In this document: in pieces, positions 61,803 through 64,000 of the stretch
Layout: each line of letters starts with the position of its first letter
How positions within the stretch are numbered: position 1 is the stretch's first letter
Origin: Pseudalkalibacillus berkeleyi
GTDB lineage: Bacteria; Bacillota; Bacilli; Bacillales; Fictibacillaceae
Assembly (NCBI RefSeq): GCF_021608225.1
Contig: NZ_JAKIJS010000001.1
Location: forward strand, 372,001-436,000
DNA length: 64,000 nucleotides
Direction: 5' to 3'
The notes under the pieces: model-generated
The model's database searches: none
What the model was told of the DNA's origin: nothing
What the model saw: the letters and a program-made list of their open reading frames with translations, nothing else
Translations under genes and position numbers: made by a program

Positions 61803-61835
61803 TAGAGCGCAACTGCCAAGTGCAGTTGCGTTTTT
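61803..61835 (+). terminator. Terminator of argF
   Basis: GCGCAACTG and CAGTTGCG pair, followed by TTTTTTG. Confidence 0.8.
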
Positions 61836-61866
61836 TGATGTTTGGTAGGTAGTAAGAAAGTGCTGA

Positions 61867-61916
61867 TTTCCACAAGTCAGAGTGAAAGTTCCACAAGCTA
61901 GAGCAGACAATTCCCC
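61867..61916. repeat. Three units of the GTGGAACTTT repeat, inverted
   Basis: On the minus strand GTGGAAA, GTGGAACTTT and GGGGAATTG occur 21-22 bases apart. They match the core and spacing of the repeat block at 19329-19421. This is a dispersed intergenic repeat family. Confidence 0.7.
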
Positions 61917-61949
61917 AATCTCTTATCCGAGAGCTATTTGTAAAAATAA

Positions 61950-62010
61950 TTACGTTTTAACGTAATTTTGTATTGCTTTTTAACGTAACTTCGCATACTA
62001 TAAAACGTAA
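61950..62010 (+). promoter_or_regulatory. Promoter with three AACGTAA operator units
   Basis: TTGCTT (61973-61978) and TACTAT (61996-62001) are spaced 17 bp. AACGTAA occurs at 61959-61965, 61982-61988 and 62004-62010 (spacing 23 and 22). The first is part of a near-palindrome TTACGTTTTAACGTAA (61950-61965). The sites flank and overlap the promoter of the HTH gene, suggesting autoregulation. Confidence 0.65.
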
Positions 62011-62025
62011 CAGGAGGTGTAAATT

Positions 62026-63075
62026 TTGGAAATACTAGAAAATATTCGCTTGAATGTATCATTACTTCGAAAAAGAGTGCCGAATTTGACGAGTGCTGCC
62101 CGGTCGGTTGGTTTGCGTCCAGCAACGGTCTCGAATCTTTGCACTGGAAAGATTCCGGTCGGTCGAGCTGAGGTCAAAACGCTCGTCGCACTCGCATCGC
62201 TCGCGGAATGTAGTTTAGATGAACTCATTATTAGAGGGGAGAAGATCGATATGATCGAAACTGGAATCAAGGCGTTAGATTTATTTGCACCACTCGCAAA
62301 AGGCGGTACGGTAGGACTCGTTGCAAGACCAGGAATGGGACAGCTCGTCATTTTAGTTGAAACATTCGAACGCTTGAAAAAAGAGGGCTACACCACATTG
62401 CTATTAAAACCTGAAGGCGACCACAAAGAGCTCAACGACATTTTAGAATACTTCGAGCACACGACGACGAGCATTGACGAAACGTATGAAAAAATGGCTT
62501 CGCTTGGAAAAAAGGACATTTTATTCGCGGCAGATCGTTCGCATGTCTTAACGGGTGAACTCCACGACCTTCAAGAACGCCTGCAAAGCATCGGAATCGA
62601 AAATGTGACAACGTTCCTTGTGGACTTAAAAGGAGAAGCAGTTGATGAGGACCTCCCATACGGACCACTAGAAACACTCTGGCAGTTTGACATGGATCTT
62701 ACGACTCGACATAAGTTCCCAGCGATCAACCCGCTTTACTCAACATCATCTGTATTAGAAGGCGCTCATTTGGATCAGCATCACCTTACCATCTCACAGC
62801 GTGCGCAGAAACTTTTACGAAGATACCGTGAGCTAAGAGCTTTCGTCAATGTAAAAGGAATTGAGAGTGTGCCAGATGCAGAGATGGCAACATATAAACG
62901 CGGAGAAAGACTCGAAGCGTACTTGACGCAGCCGTTCTATGTAGCTGAGGCTTTTACCGGCAAAAAAGGCGAAACAGTCAGCCTCAAAACCACACTCAAC
63001 GACGTCCAAAAAATCCTCGACGGATCAGTAGACTCCAAGGAAGTCGATCAGCTCGACTATATTGGAAGTTTATAA
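62026..63075 (+). CDS. HTH domain fused to degenerate F1-ATPase beta-like domain
   Basis: A 349-residue protein with a TTG start after a strong AGGAGGTG. Residues 1-70 form an XRE-like helix-turn-helix (TSAARSVGLRPATVSNLCTG). Residues 78-349 resemble the nucleotide-binding and C-terminal domains of AtpD: ETGIKALDLFAPLAKGG, FPAINPLYSTS (231-241), QKLLRRYRELRAFV and LTQPFYVAEAFTGKKGETVSL. The P-loop position reads RPGMGQLV (101-108) where AtpD has GGAGVGKTV, so the ATP-binding Lys is Gln. The GERTREG motif is lost and the central region is much shortened. It is probably a transcription factor, perhaps a ligand or energy-state sensor. Confidence 0.75.
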   Translation: MEILENIRLNVSLLRKRVPNLTSAARSVGLRPATVSNLCTGKIPVGRAEVKTLVALASLAECSLDELIIRGEKIDMIETGIKALDLFAPLAKGGTVGLVARPGMGQLVILVETFERLKKEGYTTLLLKPEGDHKELNDILEYFEHTTTSIDETYEKMASLGKKDILFAADRSHVLTGELHDLQERLQSIGIENVTTFLVDLKGEAVDEDLPYGPLETLWQFDMDLTTRHKFPAINPLYSTSSVLEGAHLDQHHLTISQRAQKLLRRYRELRAFVNVKGIESVPDAEMATYKRGERLEAYLTQPFYVAEAFTGKKGETVSLKTTLNDVQKILDGSVDSKEVDQLDYIGSL

Positions 63076-63082
63076 GAAAGCA

Positions 63083-63114
63083 AGAGTCCCAATTCTTTTG
63101 GGGCTCTTTTTTAT
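63083..63114 (+). terminator. Terminator after the HTH-AtpD-like gene
   Basis: AAGAGTCCC and GGGGCTCTT pair around AATTCTTTT, followed by TTTT. Confidence 0.75.
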
Positions 63115-63133
63115 AGAAAAAAGGAGATGTTTA

Positions 63134-63226
63134 ATGGGGAGAGAATTTACATATATAAAAGTTCTTAGGGAGGGATATGAATCAAACGAATCGTACTCGG
63201 CTTGGTGGCTTTGGCAGCTGTCTTAA
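63134..63226 (+). CDS. Possible 30-codon leader ORF overlapping the next gene
   Basis: A perfectly spaced AAGGAG (7 bases) and ATG open a 30-codon frame (GREFTYIKVLREGYESNES..., ending WWLWQLS). It overlaps, in another frame, the start region of the downstream gene. It could be a leader peptide coupling translation into the downstream frame; coding value on its own is doubtful. Confidence 0.3.
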   Translation: MGREFTYIKVLREGYESNESYSAWWLWQLS

Positions 63227-63612
63227 TGATGTATGAGGAGGGAGAATCTTCAGAAGGTGCTTTGAACATCATGAACGGTAAGTTGATGATTGAAAATACG
63301 GCTAATGAAAAGCTAGGTGAAGCAGTTCTTGTGGGGAATGAATTACAGATCAAAATACCGAAGGACCACGAAAGTAAATTGTCGCCCGTTATTCAAAAGG
63401 TTGAGATCACTAAGCTTGGCGATACATTCTTTACAGATCCTCAGAGAATCTTTCAGTTTACTCAAGACAATCCGGATAAAAGCGTAGTGAAGAAGCAACT
63501 TGAGGAAGGAAAGTACCGGGTAAATATCGTAATGACGTATGTGCCAAGAAACAGTCATGATCAAGCCCAAAGCGAGTCCTTTGGATTTCCAGTTCATATC
63601 GAAAATCAATGA
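63181..63612 (+). CDS. Small exported protein, unknown family, probable ATC start
   Basis: About 144 residues. A hydrophobic N-terminus (KRIVLGLVALAAVLMM) follows an ATC at 63181. AGGGAGGG lies 6 bases upstream of that codon. The nearest in-frame TTG (63202) and GTG have no ribosome site and would remove the basic N-terminal residues. The rest is a polar beta-rich domain without recognised motifs. Initiation may instead occur by coupling with the overlapping short ORF at 63134. Confidence 0.5.
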   Translation: MKRIVLGLVALAAVLMMYEEGESSEGALNIMNGKLMIENTANEKLGEAVLVGNELQIKIPKDHESKLSPVIQKVEITKLGDTFFTDPQRIFQFTQDNPDKSVVKKQLEEGKYRVNIVMTYVPRNSHDQAQSESFGFPVHIENQ

Positions 63613-63638
63613 TCTTATGCCTGAAAGGGAGATGTTAG

Positions 63639-63845
63639 ATGAGAAAGATTTATGACCACATTTCTATTGGTGAGAAAATAGAACTTGTTGAAAAGCTAAA
63701 AAAGGATCTTCATAAACTGGAATATGAAGTTACCCAAAACGAAGATTCTATATCTCCTTTCTTACGCGAAACGTTGCGTAGCAAAAGAGATAAATGGAGA
63801 TTAGAAATTGCAGAGTTAGAAGAGGAGATAAAAGTTAAGAAATAA
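63639..63845 (+). CDS. Small helical protein, 68 aa
   Basis: A fully helical, heptad-rich, highly charged protein (GEKIELVEKLKKDLHKLEYEV, SKRDKWRLEIAELEEEIKVKK) that would form a coiled coil. AGGGAGATG precedes the ATG. No family is recognised. Confidence 0.6.
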   Translation: MRKIYDHISIGEKIELVEKLKKDLHKLEYEVTQNEDSISPFLRETLRSKRDKWRLEIAELEEEIKVKK

Positions 63846-63863
63846 CCTCCCCATTAACTTCTA

Positions 63864-64000
63864 CTAAATCTTATTTTTAGCGTATAACTTAAGCTTTTCT
63901 TCATCACCTGGTAGTTTAACAATTTTTTCAAATGTCATGCCGATCTTTTCTAGGAGCTTTGATGAGGCATGGTTATCTGTAGATGTGATGGCCACAATCC
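63864..64000 (-). CDS. GNAT-family acetyltransferase, C-terminal part
   Basis: The last 44 codons of a gene entering from the right edge. The segment NHASSKLLEKIGMTFEKIVKLPGDEEKLKLYA matches the C-terminal part of RimJ/RimL-type GNAT acetyltransferases (NxxSxxLLEKxGF followed by the closing strand). The 5' part, start and neighbours lie outside the window. Confidence 0.75.
   Translation of the reverse strand, partial: IVAITSTDNHASSKLLEKIGMTFEKIVKLPGDEEKLKLYAKNKI

Overview
The window comes from a low-GC, Gram-positive, endospore-forming aerobe of the Bacillaceae. This rests on the purine-rich AAGGAGG ribosome sites with frequent GTG/TTG starts, the aa3-type quinol oxidase operon qoxABCD, a YjcZ-type sporulation peptide, FbpB-like and DUF3243 small proteins, subtilisin-family proteases and BirA- and ArgR-type operators. 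The species cannot be named from sequence alone. I saw no rRNA, tRNA, CRISPR array, prophage or intact insertion sequence.

Layout. 1-1.3 kb: small membrane or zinc-ribbon ORFs and a broken VOC gene. 1.3-4.0 kb (minus): a phoX-tatA-tatC unit, a Tat-exported phosphatase with its own translocase. 4.4-6.9 kb: an ABC-2 transporter facing a TetR regulator. 7-14.5 kb: lipoproteins, VOC protein, DMT transporter, CNNM-like membrane protein, chemoreceptor, methyltransferase, APH-like kinase. 14.9-19.7 kb: subtilisin, lipoprotein esterase, Rrf2 regulator with its nitroreductase, two intergenic tandem-repeat blocks and yjcZ. 20.5-21.4 kb: ArsR/AHSA1 pair.

21.5-35 kb is the most interesting part: two different thiazole/oxazole-modified microcin (TOMM, linear azol(in)e peptide) loci. 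The first has a Cys/Arg-rich heterocycloanthracin-type precursor, an E1-like maturation protein, a fused leader-binding/YcaO cyclodehydratase and a double-length SagB dehydrogenase. The second has two nearly identical 53-54 residue precursors, a short E1-like/leader-binding protein, a SagB dehydrogenase, two different YcaO proteins in tandem and an ABC exporter. I do not recognise it as a described family. Between the two loci sit bioY with a BirA operator and a divergent alpha/beta hydrolase.

35-52 kb: DinB protein, an unknown exported protein, GH18 chitinase-like protein, glycerophosphodiesterase, YcaQ-type protein, hydrolases, DUF2207 protein, MazG-like protein, a probable phosphorothioate-DNA-dependent restriction nuclease, PHP hydrolase, collagen-like protein, VOC and DUF1697. 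52-56 kb: qoxABCD. 56.8-60.6 kb: a large S8 protease with SLH-like repeats and a seven-repeat YVTN propeller. 60.8-63.1 kb: argF under ArgR-like boxes, then an unusual protein joining an N-terminal helix-turn-helix to a degenerate F1-ATPase beta-subunit-like domain, preceded by a repeated AACGTAA operator. The window ends with small ORFs and the 3' part of a GNAT gene.

A recurring feature is that four small genes (737, 7953, 17633 and 63181) have no well-placed ATG/GTG/TTG but have ATA, ATT or ATC at the position expected from the ribosome site. Functions are assigned from motifs read by eye; no database search was run.
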